Origin: JANQRX01 sp963663975
Lineage (GTDB): Bacteria; Pseudomonadota; Alphaproteobacteria; Rhizobiales; Kaistiaceae
Assembly (NCBI GenBank): GCA_963663975.2
Contig: CAXXRA010000011.1
Span: 124,001 to 188,000 of the forward strand
Reading direction: 5' to 3'
Length of the DNA stretch: 64,000 bases
Part shown: piece after piece, positions 8,330-18,113 of the stretch
How positions within the stretch are numbered: position 1 is the first letter of the stretch
How the letters are laid out: each line of letters starts with the position of its first letter
Position numbers and translations under genes: made by a program
The notes under the pieces: generated by a model
The model's database searches: none
The model's input: the letters and a program-made list of their open reading frames with translations, nothing else
What the model was told of the DNA's origin: nothing

Positions 8330-9571
8330 TCATCTCAGGTCGAATTTCTGCCGATCGAGCGCCGCGGTCTCCTTCATCGTTGCCTCCTGCGGGCTGAGGT
8401 CGCCCAGAGCGACGCGGGTGGCCGTGCCGATGTTGTGGATGATCGCGTCGATCTCCCGCTGATCATGGTCGGGGTGCATCGGCACCATGATCGTCCGGTT
8501 GAGGATCTCCAGCGATTTGGTGCACATGTCTTTGTCGTAATCGCGCCGGCACTCCTGATTGTGGGGATGATTGTAGGGGTTCATCGCCGGGTGGGCGGCG
8601 CCGGCGCCCATCAACACCTGGTCCCACTCTGTATAGGTATGACGGCCGGTTTTGCCAGCAATAACAACCGGATAGGTATCGCTGAAGCGACTGGCCGCAT
8701 CTTCCGACGGCAGCAGATACATGATGTGGGTGGCGCAGTCATGGTCGGGGCTGTGGACCGGCGACGGCCTCAGACCGAGATTGTCGAACTGGGCGGTGCC
8801 GGCAAGGATCTGCCGGCGCTCGGTGCGCATGGCATCGACGATGCCCTCGATGCGGTCGAGTTGTACGTTGAGCATGGCGCCCTGCAGTTCCGAGGCGCGG
8901 CCGCCATTGCCGGCAAACGGTTTGATGCTGTCGTCGCGCCCGTTCCAGTAGAAATGGCAGGGATCGATGGCGCAGCGCGCCCGTTCGGCAATGCCGTCGT
9001 CTGAAGTTGCCACGGCTCCGCCTTCGCCGCAGGTCATGTTCTTGTAGTAGTTGAAACTGAAGGCCCCGACATCGCCGATCGTGCCGAACCGGCGGCCCTG
9101 ATAGCCGCCGCCGACGCCCTGGCAGGCGTCTTCGATCACCCACAGTCGGTGACGTTTGGCGATCGCCATGATCGCCTGCATATTGCAGGCAGCTCCCCAC
9201 ATGTGAACCGGGACCACCGCTTTGGTGCGCGGCCCGATGGCGCTTTCGATCGCCTGTGGATCGATGGTGATGCTGTCGTCGACGTCGACGATCACCGGGA
9301 TCGCCCCGGTGGTCAGCACTGCCGTTGCGGTCGCCATGTAGGTGTGAGCGGGAATTAGCACCTCGTCACCGGGTCCCAGACCAAGCGCGGTCATGGCGGC
9401 AGATAACGCGAAGGTCCCGCTGACGGTGAGCGCGACATGCTTGACGCCAAGATAGGCGCCGTAGCGCTCCTCGAACCGGTCGCACTGACCGCCGATGCCG
9501 TAGCGGAAAAGCTCGCCCTTGCGGATGGACCCGGCGATGGCCTCGATTTCTTCCTCACCAACAACGTACAT
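8330..9571 (-). CDS. DegT/DnrJ/EryC1/StrS-family PLP aminotransferase
   Basis: The 413-residue protein has the family layout. A PLP-phosphate region (SGTFALSAAMTALGLGPGDE) is followed by substrate-loop motif IPAHTYMATATAV, VIEDACQGVGG, and the PLP-lysine segment FSFNYYKNMTCGEGG with Lys177. These enzymes transaminate keto-sugars or inositol ketones in polysaccharide, aminosugar or secondary-metabolite pathways. It is convergent with the sulfatase gene, leaving about 120 bases between them, and stands divergent from the acetyltransferase gene. No sugar-nucleotide genes are adjacent, so the pathway is unknown. Confidence 0.9.
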   Translation of the reverse strand: MYVVGEEEIEAIAGSIRKGELFRYGIGGQCDRFEERYGAYLGVKHVALTVSGTFALSAAMTALGLGPGDEVLIPAHTYMATATAVLTTGAIPVIVDVDDSITIDPQAIESAIGPRTKAVVPVHMWGAACNMQAIMAIAKRHRLWVIEDACQGVGGGYQGRRFGTIGDVGAFSFNYYKNMTCGEGGAVATSDDGIAERARCAIDPCHFYWNGRDDSIKPFAGNGGRASELQGAMLNVQLDRIEGIVDAMRTERRQILAGTAQFDNLGLRPSPVHSPDHDCATHIMYLLPSEDAASRFSDTYPVVIAGKTGRHTYTEWDQVLMGAGAAHPAMNPYNHPHNQECRRDYDKDMCTKSLEILNRTIMVPMHPDHDQREIDAIIHNIGTATRVALGDLSPQEATMKETAALDRQKFDLR

Positions 9572-9727
9572 TTCATACTCCCAGCATCATGCGGCTCATC
9601 ATGGTGCTCCACCCATCCGGATCGGGCTTCGCGACGATCATGCCCCTGCCATGGCATCGGCCATGATACAAAGGTCGCCGGCCGCGGGAAACGTATTTGC
9701 CGCCGGCGGGCCTGACGGTTGTGCGTG

Positions 9728-10216
9728 ATGAAAATTCTCCCTGAAACTGCAGATGACCACCAAGCCGTCCGTCGGGTGCATCTGGCCTCGTTTCCGAGGC
9801 CGGGAGAGGCTGATCTTGTGGAGATTTTGCGCGCTTCCGGCGAGGCTGTCTTTTCGCTGGTCGCAACCCATGACGGCGTGCTCGCCGGTCACGTGATGTT
9901 GTCCAGGCTGTCGGCACCGTTTCGCGCCCTCGGGCTCGGTCCGGTCGCTGTCCTGGCTGACTGGCGCCGGTGGGGCATCGCGGCGAACCTGGTCGAGGAA
10001 GGACTCAGATGCGCCAGGCGCGAGGGCTGGAACGCCGTGTTCGTCCTTGGTGAGCCTGCCTACTATCAGCGCTTCGGGTTCAGCGCAGAGATGGCGGAAA
10101 ACTTTGCGTCGCCTTATGCCGGCCGGTATTTCATGGCCCTGTCGCTGCAGGGCGTCGATCTTCCCACGAGCACTGGCGGGGTCGATTACCCGCCGGCATT
10201 TGCCGCGCTTGACTGA
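9728..10216 (+). CDS. GNAT-family N-acetyltransferase
   Basis: ATG 9728 (MKILPETADDHQAVRRVHLA) is the natural start; the open frame extends three codons further up. The 162-residue GNAT domain shows the strand preceding the cofactor loop (LGPVAVLADWRRWGIAANLVEE), where the R/Q-x-x-G-x-G/A acetyl-CoA loop appears as RRWGIA, and the C-terminal GEPAYYQRFGFSAEM typical of YhbS-like acetyltransferases. It would transfer an acetyl group to an amine, but the substrate is unknown. It is divergent from the aminotransferase and convergent with the next gene. Confidence 0.85.
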   Translation: MKILPETADDHQAVRRVHLASFPRPGEADLVEILRASGEAVFSLVATHDGVLAGHVMLSRLSAPFRALGLGPVAVLADWRRWGIAANLVEEGLRCARREGWNAVFVLGEPAYYQRFGFSAEMAENFASPYAGRYFMALSLQGVDLPTSTGGVDYPPAFAALD

Positions 10217-10285
10217 GGTCAGGGCCGCCCGGTCGCCAACGATCAGCGGCGCACGCCAATTTCTGGCCTTCGCCACCAGCCACCG

Positions 10286-11803
10286 TCAGCCCGCTTTCTG
10301 CAGGTCCGGTTTGACGTCGGGATACAATTCGTTGATCGGAATCGACTGGCCGGTCTCGGTGACCACGCGGGCGTGAAAGCGCTTCAGGTCCCGCGGCGAT
10401 TTCACGCCGCAGGAATGGGCGATGGTTCCGACCTCCTTGATTATGTTGCTGTGATAGTTCGCCACCCGCGTCGATTTCTCTTCGGGCACCAAGCCGCGCT
10501 GGAGCCGTTTGTTGTGGGTGGTCACGCCGGTCGGGCAGGTGTTGCGATTGCACTGCAGAGCCTGGATGCAGCCCAGCGCGAACATGAAGCCGCGCGCCGA
10601 AACAACAAAGTCGGCGCCGATGCACAGCACCCAGGCCACCTCAGACGGCGTGATCGCCTTGCCCGAAGCGATGACCTTGATGCGCTCGCGCAGCCCGGAC
10701 GCCACCAGCCTGTCCAGGACCAGCGGCAGGCTTTCCCTGAGCGGCAGTCCGACATCGTCGATGAGGGCCATGGGCGCGGCGCCTGAACCCCCGTCGCCAC
10801 CGTCGATGGTGATGAAGTCCGGCGCCGATTCGAGGCCGCGACGGTTGATCTCCGCGAACAGTCCGTCGAGCCAGCCGTAAGCGCCGATGACGGTTTTGAA
10901 GCCCGTGGGCTTGCCGGTCACGGCGCGAACGTGGTTCAGCACGTCGAGCAGCTGGTGGATGTTGTTGATGTCGGTATGGCGGTTGGGGCTGATCGCGTCC
11001 GAACCCGGGGGAATGCCTCGGATACGCGCGATCTCCTCGGTGACCTTGCCGCCCGGCAGGATCCCGCCCTTGCCGGGCTTGGCGCCCTGGCTCAGCTTGA
11101 GTTCGAACATCTTGACCGCGTCATGGGCGGCCACGTCGCGCAATTTGTCGTCGTTCAGATTGCCGTCCAGGTCGCGTACGCCGTTTTTTGCGGTGCCGAT
11201 TTGAAAGACGATGTCGGCGCCGCCCTCGAGGTGGTACGGCGACAGACCGCCCTCTCCGGTGTTCATCCAGCAGCCGGCCATCGCCGCACCCTTGGACAAC
11301 GCTTGCACCGCGGGTTTCGAAATCGCGCCAAAGCTCATCCCTGAAATGTTGAACAACGATCTCGCGGTGTACGGATTCTCGCTGTCGGGACCGATGGTCA
11401 TGGGCTCCGCCGGCACGGCATCCTCGCCGAGCGTGGGGAAGGGGCAGTTGACGAAGATCACCGTCCCGACCGGCCTGAGATCACGGGTCGAACCAAACGC
11501 CACCGTGCCTCCGACGTCCAATGCGGCGTTGTAGCACCACGTCCGCTGGGCCCTATTGAAGGGCAGTTCCTCGCGGTCCATGGCAAAAAAGTATTGGCGG
11601 AAAAACTCGCCCAGTCGCTGGAAGATGGGCCGGAATCGGCCGATTACCGGGTAATTGCGACGAATGGCGTTCGTCGACTGCGTCCGGTCGACGACATAGA
11701 GCACCAGCACCACCAGGGCCAGCGACCCGATCGCGAAGATGAACAGCAGCGACATCACCTCGAGGAAGTTGAGGAGGAATCCCATGGTTTCTTTTGACAT
11801 CAT
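10286..11803 (-). CDS. FMN-binding glutamate synthase family protein
   Basis: The 505-residue protein has an N-terminal membrane helix (about residues 12-38, LLNFLEVMSLLFIFAIGSLALV-VLVLYVV) followed by a GltS FMN/Fe-S domain. Recognisable parts are SGMSFGAISKPAVQALSKGA, the GEGGLSPYH segment, the phosphate-binding TIDGGDGGSGAAP and the Cys cluster CIQALQCNRNTCPTGVTTHN expected to hold an iron-sulfur cluster. It lacks the glutamine amidotransferase domain, so it is not a complete GOGAT. Such stand-alone, membrane-tethered versions are widespread but poorly characterised. The start is ATG 11803 or 11800, with AGGAAACG upstream. Confidence 0.9.
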   Translation of the reverse strand: MMSKETMGFLLNFLEVMSLLFIFAIGSLALVVLVLYVVDRTQSTNAIRRNYPVIGRFRPIFQRLGEFFRQYFFAMDREELPFNRAQRTWCYNAALDVGGTVAFGSTRDLRPVGTVIFVNCPFPTLGEDAVPAEPMTIGPDSENPYTARSLFNISGMSFGAISKPAVQALSKGAAMAGCWMNTGEGGLSPYHLEGGADIVFQIGTAKNGVRDLDGNLNDDKLRDVAAHDAVKMFELKLSQGAKPGKGGILPGGKVTEEIARIRGIPPGSDAISPNRHTDINNIHQLLDVLNHVRAVTGKPTGFKTVIGAYGWLDGLFAEINRRGLESAPDFITIDGGDGGSGAAPMALIDDVGLPLRESLPLVLDRLVASGLRERIKVIASGKAITPSEVAWVLCIGADFVVSARGFMFALGCIQALQCNRNTCPTGVTTHNKRLQRGLVPEEKSTRVANYHSNIIKEVGTIAHSCGVKSPRDLKRFHARVVTETGQSIPINELYPDVKPDLQKAG

Positions 11804-12103
11804 GATCGTTTCCTCGCCGGCGGTTCAGCCAGGGCCGCGCCACGCAACACGGCCGATTCTTCTTCCGATCCCCGGGATATAGGGGACGCAGACGGTCGCC
11901 AAACACCAGCCCGCAATCCCGCCGCACAATTTTACCACGGGTGGACGCAACGCGGTGTACAGCTTCGCTTCGTCCGCTTTCGGGGCACGCCGCCGCCGGG
12001 CGCGCCGGACCAGGGGCGGCCGAACCGGGGTCCCCGGGGTGGAATCGGAGCCGGTAGGGTTTAGGTTCGGCGCCTCAACGTCAAGGAAGTGGGAGCGATC
12101 ACC

Positions 12104-13315
12104 ATGGCCGACACTGCCGCCGAGAACACATCCGCCGAGGCCCGCTTCCAATGGTCAGATCCGTTCCTCATAGACCGGCAACTGAACGATGAGGAGCGCG
12201 CCATTCGGGACGCGGCGGCGAATTTTGCCTCCGAGAAGCTGGCGCCGCGCGCGGTCAAGGCTTTTGCCGAGGAGACCACCGACCCCGTGATCTTTCGCGA
12301 AATGGGCGAGATGGGCCTGCTCGGCATCACCTTCGGGGAAGAGTATGGCGGGCTTGGCGCCGGCTATGTCACTTACGGGCTGGTCGCCCGCGAAGTCGAG
12401 CGCGTCGATTCCGGCTACCGCTCCATGATGTCGGTGCAGTCCTCGCTGGTGATGTATCCGATCTACGCCTATGGCAGCGAGCAACAGCGGAGGGCCTACC
12501 TGCCGGAGCTGGCGGCGGGCAGGCTCATCGGCTGCTTCGGCCTGACCGAACCGGACGCCGGATCGGACCCCGGCAGCATGACCACGCGGGCCGAGAAGAC
12601 TTCGGGCGGATACCGGCTGACCGGAACAAAAACCTGGATCACCAATTCGCCGATCGCCGACGTCTTCGTGGTGTGGGCCAAATCGGAGCATCATGGCGGG
12701 GCGATCCGGGGCTTTGTGCTTGACAAGGAGACGAAAGGGCTTTCGGCCCCAAGAATCGCCGGCAAGCTGTCGCTGCGCACCTCGGTGACCGGCGAGATCG
12801 TCATGGACGGGGCCGAGGTCGGCGATGCCGCGCTGCTGCCCGGGGTCGAGGGGCTCAAGGGACCGTTCGGCTGCCTCAACCGGGCCCGGTTCGGCATCTC
12901 ATTCGGCGCCATGGGTGCGGCCGAGGCGTGCTGGCATACCGTGCGGCAGCATGGGCTTGATCGGCGGCAGTTCGGCCGACCGTTGGCACAGACGCAGCTC
13001 TTTCAGAAGAAACTTGCCGACATGCAGACCGAGATCGCGCTCGGGCTGCAGGCCAGCCTCAGGGTCGGCCGGCTGATGGAGGAGGGCCTTGCTACGCCGG
13101 AAATGGTGTCGCTCATCAAACGCAACAATGCCGGCAAGGCGCTCGATATCGCCCGCATGGCCCGCGACATGCTCGGCGGCATGGGGATCTCCGAAGAGCT
13201 TCCCGTCATGCGCCACATGCTCAATCTGGAGACCGTCAACACCTATGAGGGCACCCACGACATCCACGCCCTGGTGCTGGGTCGCGCTCAGACCGGGCTC
13301 CAGGCATTCGGGTGA
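12104..13315 (+). CDS. gcdH: glutaryl-CoA dehydrogenase-like acyl-CoA dehydrogenase
   Basis: ATG 12104 follows GGAAGTGGGAG and gives 403 residues; a GTG at 12089 is less likely. The sequence has the glutaryl-CoA dehydrogenase pattern: VERVDSGYRSMMSVQSSLVM with the substrate-binding Arg, FGLTEPDAGSDPGSM and KTWITNSPIADV in the FAD region, and NTYEGTHDIHALVLGRAQTG with the catalytic Glu near the C-terminus. It would oxidatively decarboxylate glutaryl-CoA to crotonyl-CoA, as in lysine, hydroxylysine or tryptophan breakdown. It is first in a plus-strand run with an M20 hydrolase and a Dpp-type transporter, which suggests a dedicated catabolic operon. Confidence 0.85.
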   Translation: MADTAAENTSAEARFQWSDPFLIDRQLNDEERAIRDAAANFASEKLAPRAVKAFAEETTDPVIFREMGEMGLLGITFGEEYGGLGAGYVTYGLVAREVERVDSGYRSMMSVQSSLVMYPIYAYGSEQQRRAYLPELAAGRLIGCFGLTEPDAGSDPGSMTTRAEKTSGGYRLTGTKTWITNSPIADVFVVWAKSEHHGGAIRGFVLDKETKGLSAPRIAGKLSLRTSVTGEIVMDGAEVGDAALLPGVEGLKGPFGCLNRARFGISFGAMGAAEACWHTVRQHGLDRRQFGRPLAQTQLFQKKLADMQTEIALGLQASLRVGRLMEEGLATPEMVSLIKRNNAGKALDIARMARDMLGGMGISEELPVMRHMLNLETVNTYEGTHDIHALVLGRAQTGLQAFG

Positions 13316-13390
13316 GAATAGCCGTTGACGTGCTAACGCCGGCGGCGTCCAAATATCGCTCATCAACGACGCCTGACCGGGACCTCTCCC

Positions 13391-14701
13391 ATGGCCACCA
13401 CCCTTGACGAAGACGTCACCGAGCGGATCGCGGCGATGGCCGGCGATCTGGCGTCGCTGACCCGCGACCTGATCGCCCTTCCCACCCTCAACCCGCCGGG
13501 CGAGGCCTATCTGGAGATCTGCGAATTTTTGGCCAAACGGCTTGGCGGCGCCGGCTTCGAGATCGAGATGATCCGTGCCGAAGGGGCGCCGGGCGACAGC
13601 GACCGCTACCCGCGCTGGAACGTGATCGCGCGGCGCGAAGGCGGGCGGCCGGGACAGTGCGTCCACTTCAACTCCCACATCGACGTCGTTCAGGTCGGCG
13701 CCGGCTGGTCGGTGGATCCGTTCGGCGGACAGGAGAGGGACGGGCGCATCTACGGTCGCGGCGCCTGCGACATGAAGGGCGGGCTGGCGTCATCGATCAT
13801 CGCGGCGGAAGCCTTCATCGCCGCCTCACCCGATTATGACGGCGCGATCGAGATTTCGGGCACGGCGGACGAGGAATCAGGCGGGTTCGGCGGTGTCGCC
13901 TACCTTGCCGAACGTGGCTATTTCGATCCTGCGCGGGTGCAGCATGTGATCATCCCCGAACCGCTCAACAAGGATCGGATCTGCCTCGGCCATCGCGGCG
14001 TCTACTGGGCCGAAATCGAGACCAAGGGCAGGATCGCCCACGGCTCCATGCCGTTCCTCGGCGATTGCGCGGTCCGTCACATGGGCGCCGTCATCCAGAA
14101 GTTCGAAGACCAGCTCTTTCCGCTCCTGGCCTCCAAGCGCACCGACATGCCGGTGGTGCCGGAGGGCGCCAAACACTCGACCCTCAACATCAACGCCATC
14201 CATGGCGGCGAACCGGAGCAGGCACCGGACTATACCGGCTTGCCGGCGGCCTGCGTGCCGGACAGCTGCCGCATGGTGGTCGACCGCCGCTATCTGATCG
14301 AAGAGGACCCGCTAGAGGTCGAGGCCGAGTTGATCAGCGTGCTGGAGGCGGTTGGTTCGGAGCGCGAAAATTTCCGCTATGAAATCAGGAACATTCTCCA
14401 GGTGCCGCCGACCATGACGGAAAGCGACGCGCCGATCGTCCGGTCGGTGACCAGGGCGGTGGAACGCGTTTTGGGGAAGACGCCGCAATACGTCGTGTCG
14501 CCCGGTACCTACGACCAGAAGCATATCGACCGGATCGGCAAACTGAGCAACTGCATCGCCTACGGGCCCGGAATTCTGGACTTGGCGCACCAGCCGGACG
14601 AATATGTGGCGATCGAGGATATGATCGTTGCCGCGCAGGTGATGGCGCTCAGCCTGGTCGACCTTCTGGTGGAAGGCCCGGGAAAACCGGGTGTAACATG
14701 A
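13391..14701 (+). CDS. M20-family metallo-deacylase (ArgE/DapE-like)
   Basis: The 436-residue protein has the M20 two-zinc site: NSHIDVV (His96, Asp98), GRGACDMKGG (bridging Asp), TADEESGG (Glu161 base, Glu162), a PEP ligand region, and LAHQPDEYV near the C-terminus with the last His. A lid or dimerisation domain lies in the middle (around GRIAHGSMPF). The family removes N-acyl groups or hydrolyses dipeptides. Its position between glutaryl-CoA dehydrogenase (75 bases upstream) and a peptide-type binding protein (45 bases downstream) suggests that it cleaves the imported compound. Exact substrate unknown. Confidence 0.9.
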   Translation: MATTLDEDVTERIAAMAGDLASLTRDLIALPTLNPPGEAYLEICEFLAKRLGGAGFEIEMIRAEGAPGDSDRYPRWNVIARREGGRPGQCVHFNSHIDVVQVGAGWSVDPFGGQERDGRIYGRGACDMKGGLASSIIAAEAFIAASPDYDGAIEISGTADEESGGFGGVAYLAERGYFDPARVQHVIIPEPLNKDRICLGHRGVYWAEIETKGRIAHGSMPFLGDCAVRHMGAVIQKFEDQLFPLLASKRTDMPVVPEGAKHSTLNINAIHGGEPEQAPDYTGLPAACVPDSCRMVVDRRYLIEEDPLEVEAELISVLEAVGSERENFRYEIRNILQVPPTMTESDAPIVRSVTRAVERVLGKTPQYVVSPGTYDQKHIDRIGKLSNCIAYGPGILDLAHQPDEYVAIEDMIVAAQVMALSLVDLLVEGPGKPGVT

Positions 14702-14746
14702 CGGAACAACCGCCGAACAATCGGCATTGAGAGGGAGAAAGAGACC

Positions 14747-16240
14747 ATGAAGACCGTCTTCACGACGTTCGCGGCGGCAGGCGCGTTGGCGCTGGGCGCG
14801 GCCCTGTCACCGGCCTTGGCCGCGGGTCATCTCGGCGCTTCGGTGACCCTGGGCATGCAGCTCGAGCCGCCGATGCTCGACCCGACCGGCGGCGCGGCCG
14901 CGGCGATCGACGAAGTCGTTTACGCCAATATCTTCGAAGGTCTGACGCGCTTCGGGTCTGACGGCTCCATCAAGCCGGCGCTGGCGGAATCCTGGACGAT
15001 CTCCGATGACGGCCTAGTCTACACCTTCAAGCTCCACGCCGGCGTGAAGTATCACGACGGAACCGGCCTCGACGCGGACGACGTCAAATTCTCGCTCGAC
15101 CGCGCCCGCGGCGAAGATTCCACCAACGCCCAGAAGGCGCTGTTTGCCGCGATCGAATCGGTTGAGGTTGTGGATGCCACGACGGTGCGCATTACGCTAT
15201 CGAAGGCGACCGGCAATTTCCTGTTCAACATGGCGTGGGGCGATGCGGTCATCGTCGCGCCGGAGAGCGTGGAGACCAACGCCACCAATCCGATTGGAAC
15301 CGGACCGTTCAAATTCGCGCGCTGGGTCAAGGGCGATCGTGTCGAGATCGAATACAACCCCGACTATTGGGGCGCGGCGGCTCAGATCGAAGGCGCGACC
15401 TTCAAATTCATCTCCGACCCGACCGCCGCCTTTGCCGCGGTGATGGCCGAAGATCTCGATGCGTTCCCGGCCTTCCCGGCGCCGGAAATTCTCGACCAAC
15501 TCAAGGATGATCCGCGCTTCAGGGTTATCGTCGGCTCCACCGAGGGCGAAACCATCCTGTCGACCAACAACAAGCAGGCGCCGTTCGACGATGTCCGCGT
15601 GCGCGAGGCGGTTGCCCATGCCATCGACCGCCAGGCCATCATCGACGGCGCCATGTTCGGCTACGGGACGCCGATCGGCACCCATTTCGCGCCGCACAAT
15701 CCGGCCTATGTCGATCTCACCGGACAGTCCAACTACGATCCGGACCGCGCCCGGGAGCTGCTTGCCGATGCCGGTTATCCGGACGGTTTCAAGGCAACGC
15801 TCAAACTGCCGCCGCCGGCCTATGCCCGCCGCGGAGGCGAGATTATTGCCGCGCAACTACGCGACGTCGGCATCGAGCTCGAAATCTCCAATCTCGAATG
15901 GGCGCAATGGCTGGAGCAGGTGTTCAGAGGCAAGGACTTCGACCTGACGATCATCTCGCATACCGAGCCGATGGATATCGGCATCTACGGTCGCGACGAC
16001 TACTACTTCCAGTACTCCGATGACGGTTTCAAATCGATCCTGGAGGAGTTGAACGCCACTGCCGACGAGGGCCGGCGTACGGCCCTGCTGCAGCAGGCGC
16101 AGCGCAAGATCGCCGACGACTACGTCAACGGCTATCTGTTCCAGCTCGCCCGTACCGGCGTGGCCAAACAAGGCCTGAAGGGGTTGTGGGAGAACGCACC
16201 AACCCAGGCCAACGACCTCACCGCCGTTTACTGGGAGTAG
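14747..16240 (+). CDS. ABC transporter substrate-binding protein, peptide/opine/nickel family (SBP_bac_5)
   Basis: The 497-residue protein starts with a signal peptide (MKTVFTTFAAAGALALGAAL, cleavage after ALA-AG) and has the DppA/OppA fold: MQLEPPMLDPTGG, ANIFEGLTRFGSDG-SIKPALAESW, GTGPFKFARWVKGDRVEIEY and RVREAVAHAIDRQAIIDGAM. It would capture the substrate in the periplasm for the two permeases and double ATPase encoded next. A ribosome site GAGAGGGAGAAAGAG precedes it. The ligand cannot be read from sequence. Family members bind di- and oligopeptides, opines, glutathione and other compounds. Confidence 0.9.
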   Translation: MKTVFTTFAAAGALALGAALSPALAAGHLGASVTLGMQLEPPMLDPTGGAAAAIDEVVYANIFEGLTRFGSDGSIKPALAESWTISDDGLVYTFKLHAGVKYHDGTGLDADDVKFSLDRARGEDSTNAQKALFAAIESVEVVDATTVRITLSKATGNFLFNMAWGDAVIVAPESVETNATNPIGTGPFKFARWVKGDRVEIEYNPDYWGAAAQIEGATFKFISDPTAAFAAVMAEDLDAFPAFPAPEILDQLKDDPRFRVIVGSTEGETILSTNNKQAPFDDVRVREAVAHAIDRQAIIDGAMFGYGTPIGTHFAPHNPAYVDLTGQSNYDPDRARELLADAGYPDGFKATLKLPPPAYARRGGEIIAAQLRDVGIELEISNLEWAQWLEQVFRGKDFDLTIISHTEPMDIGIYGRDDYYFQYSDDGFKSILEELNATADEGRRTALLQQAQRKIADDYVNGYLFQLARTGVAKQGLKGLWENAPTQANDLTAVYWE

Positions 16241-16295
16241 AACTCAATCCCGCGGCCACGGCTCGTCCGGGGCCGCGACCCACCGATTTCCGACC

Positions 16296-17243
16296 ATGCT
16301 GCGATACGCTCTCAAGCGCTTCCTGTCACTGTCGCTGAGCCTGGTTGCGGCAAGCGTCGTCATCTTCTTTGTCATCGAAGTGGTCCCCGGCGATCCGGCG
16401 TCGTACATGCTGGGCCTGAACGCCCAGCCCGACACGGTCGCTGCACTGCGGCAGGAACTGGGCCTCGAAGGCTCGGCGATCGAGCGCTATTTTCGTTGGG
16501 TCACCGGTGTCGTCCAGGGCGATTTCGGCGTCAGCTACACCTACCGCACGCCGGTTTCGGAGCTGATCGCCGACCGCCTGTGGGTTTCGCTGCCGCTGGC
16601 GGTCTATGCGCTGACGCTGTCAACGCTGATTGCCTTTCCGGCCGGGATCGTGGCGGCATCGCGGCGCGGATCGGCTGCCGATACCACGGTGATGGGCGTG
16701 ACCCAGTTCGGCATCGCGGTGCCCAATTTCTGGTTCGCCATGCTTCTGGTGCTGTTGTTCTCGATTACGCTGCGCTGGTTTTCGGCCGGAGGATTCCCCG
16801 GCTGGGAGGAGGGGCTGATCAGCGGGATCAAGGCGTTGACGCTGCCCGCGGTGGCGCTGGCGCTGCCCCAGGCCTCGATCCTGGCCAGGGTCATGCGTTC
16901 GGCGCTACTGGACACGCTGGACGAGGATTTCGTCCGCACCGCCCGCGCCAAGGGCCTCAGCCGATCGCAGGCGCTGTGGCGTCATGCGCTGCGCAATGCG
17001 ATGATTCCGGTCCTTACCATCATCGGCCTGCAGTTCTCGTTTCTGCTGGCCGGCGCCATCATCATCGAGAATGTCTTCTTTTTGCCGGGCCTCGGTCGGC
17101 TGGTTTTCCAGGGCATCACCCAGCGTGATCTGATCGTTGTCGAGAGCGTGGTGCTGATCCTGGTGCTGGCGATCATCGTCGTCACGTTCTTGGTCGATCT
17201 GGCCTATGCCTGGGTCGATCCGCGGCTGAGGCAGCGGTCGTGA
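16296..17243 (+). CDS. ABC transporter permease, DppB-type
   Basis: The 315-residue inner-membrane protein has the DppB layout: an N-terminal helix (MLRYALKRFLSLSLSLVAAS), VVPGDPASYMLGLNAQPDT, the TYRTPVSELIADRLWVSLPL segment, and the EAA coupling loop seen in RTARAKGLSRSQALWRHAL. It pairs with the DppC-type protein, whose GTG start overlaps this stop by four bases (GTGA). It sits 55 bases after the binding-protein gene. It provides half of the channel of the peptide-type transporter. Confidence 0.9.
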   Translation: MLRYALKRFLSLSLSLVAASVVIFFVIEVVPGDPASYMLGLNAQPDTVAALRQELGLEGSAIERYFRWVTGVVQGDFGVSYTYRTPVSELIADRLWVSLPLAVYALTLSTLIAFPAGIVAASRRGSAADTTVMGVTQFGIAVPNFWFAMLLVLLFSITLRWFSAGGFPGWEEGLISGIKALTLPAVALALPQASILARVMRSALLDTLDEDFVRTARAKGLSRSQALWRHALRNAMIPVLTIIGLQFSFLLAGAIIIENVFFLPGLGRLVFQGITQRDLIVVESVVLILVLAIIVVTFLVDLAYAWVDPRLRQRS

Positions 17244-18112
17244 GCGAGGTCGAGGTCAACCGCGCGGAAGCCAACGAGATCTGGCGCAGCGCGCTTCGCT
17301 CGCGCAGTTTCGTGATCGGCGCCGTGGTGACCGTCGTCTTCGTCGTGGCGGCGCTGGTTTCGTTTCTGTGGACGCCCTACGACGTCACCGAGCTGGTGAT
17401 CGCCGACAGGTTCAAGCGGCCGTCGGCGGGCCACTGGTTCGGCACCGACCAGTTCGGCCGCGACATCTTCTCGATGGTGATGGTTGGAGCACGCACCTCG
17501 ATTGCCGTTGCGGTGGTCGCGGTCGGTATCGGCGTTGTCGCCGGGGTGCCGCTGGGGCTGGCTGCGGCGGCCAAGCGTGACAGCCTGCTCGACGAAGTGA
17601 TCATGCGGTCGAACGACATGATCTTCTCGTTCCCGGCGCTGTTGATCGCCATCCTCATCACTGCCGTCTTCGGTCCCGGCGTCGTCAACGCGATCATCGC
17701 CATCGGCATCTTCAATACGCCGGTTTTCGCACGGCTCGCGCGCGGTGCGGCGCTGTCGTTGTGGACGCGGGATTTCCTGTTGGCGGCGCGGGTGGCCGGC
17801 AAGGGCAAGGCGCTCATTTCGCTCGAACACATCCTGCCCAACATCACCAATCTCCTGATCGTGCAGGGCACGATCCAGTTTTCGCTGGGCATCCTGGCCG
17901 AGGCCGGGCTGTCCTATGTCGGGCTGGGCGCGCAGCCGCCGCTGCCGAGTTGGGGGCGTATGCTGGCTGAATCCCAGACCCTGATCAGCATCGCGCCACA
18001 TGTGGCGATCTTTCCCGGCCTGGCGATCGTGCTCACCGTTCTGGGGCTCAATCTGATGGGCGACGGCTTGCGCGACATCCTCGATCCGCGCCTCAGGCGG
18101 GCTCGGAACTAA
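17240..18112 (+). CDS. ABC transporter permease, DppC-type
   Basis: The 290-residue protein has the DppC features: a cytoplasmic N-terminal tail, a first helix around residues 24-48 (VIGAVVTVVFVVAALVSF), GTDQFGRDIFSMVMVGARTS, and the EAA loop AARVAGKGKALISLEHILPN. Start GTG 17240 overlaps the DppB-type stop, implying translational coupling. The ATPase gene begins one base after this TAA. It forms the second half of the transmembrane channel. Confidence 0.9.
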   Translation: MSEVEVNRAEANEIWRSALRSRSFVIGAVVTVVFVVAALVSFLWTPYDVTELVIADRFKRPSAGHWFGTDQFGRDIFSMVMVGARTSIAVAVVAVGIGVVAGVPLGLAAAAKRDSLLDEVIMRSNDMIFSFPALLIAILITAVFGPGVVNAIIAIGIFNTPVFARLARGAALSLWTRDFLLAARVAGKGKALISLEHILPNITNLLIVQGTIQFSLGILAEAGLSYVGLGAQPPLPSWGRMLAESQTLISIAPHVAIFPGLAIVLTVLGLNLMGDGLRDILDPRLRRARN

Positions 18113-18113
18113 G

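Noticed and set aside
8144..9004. Plus-strand open frame of 286 codons overlapping the DegT aminotransferase
   Set aside because: It is antisense to a well-supported PLP enzyme and has no recognisable fold.
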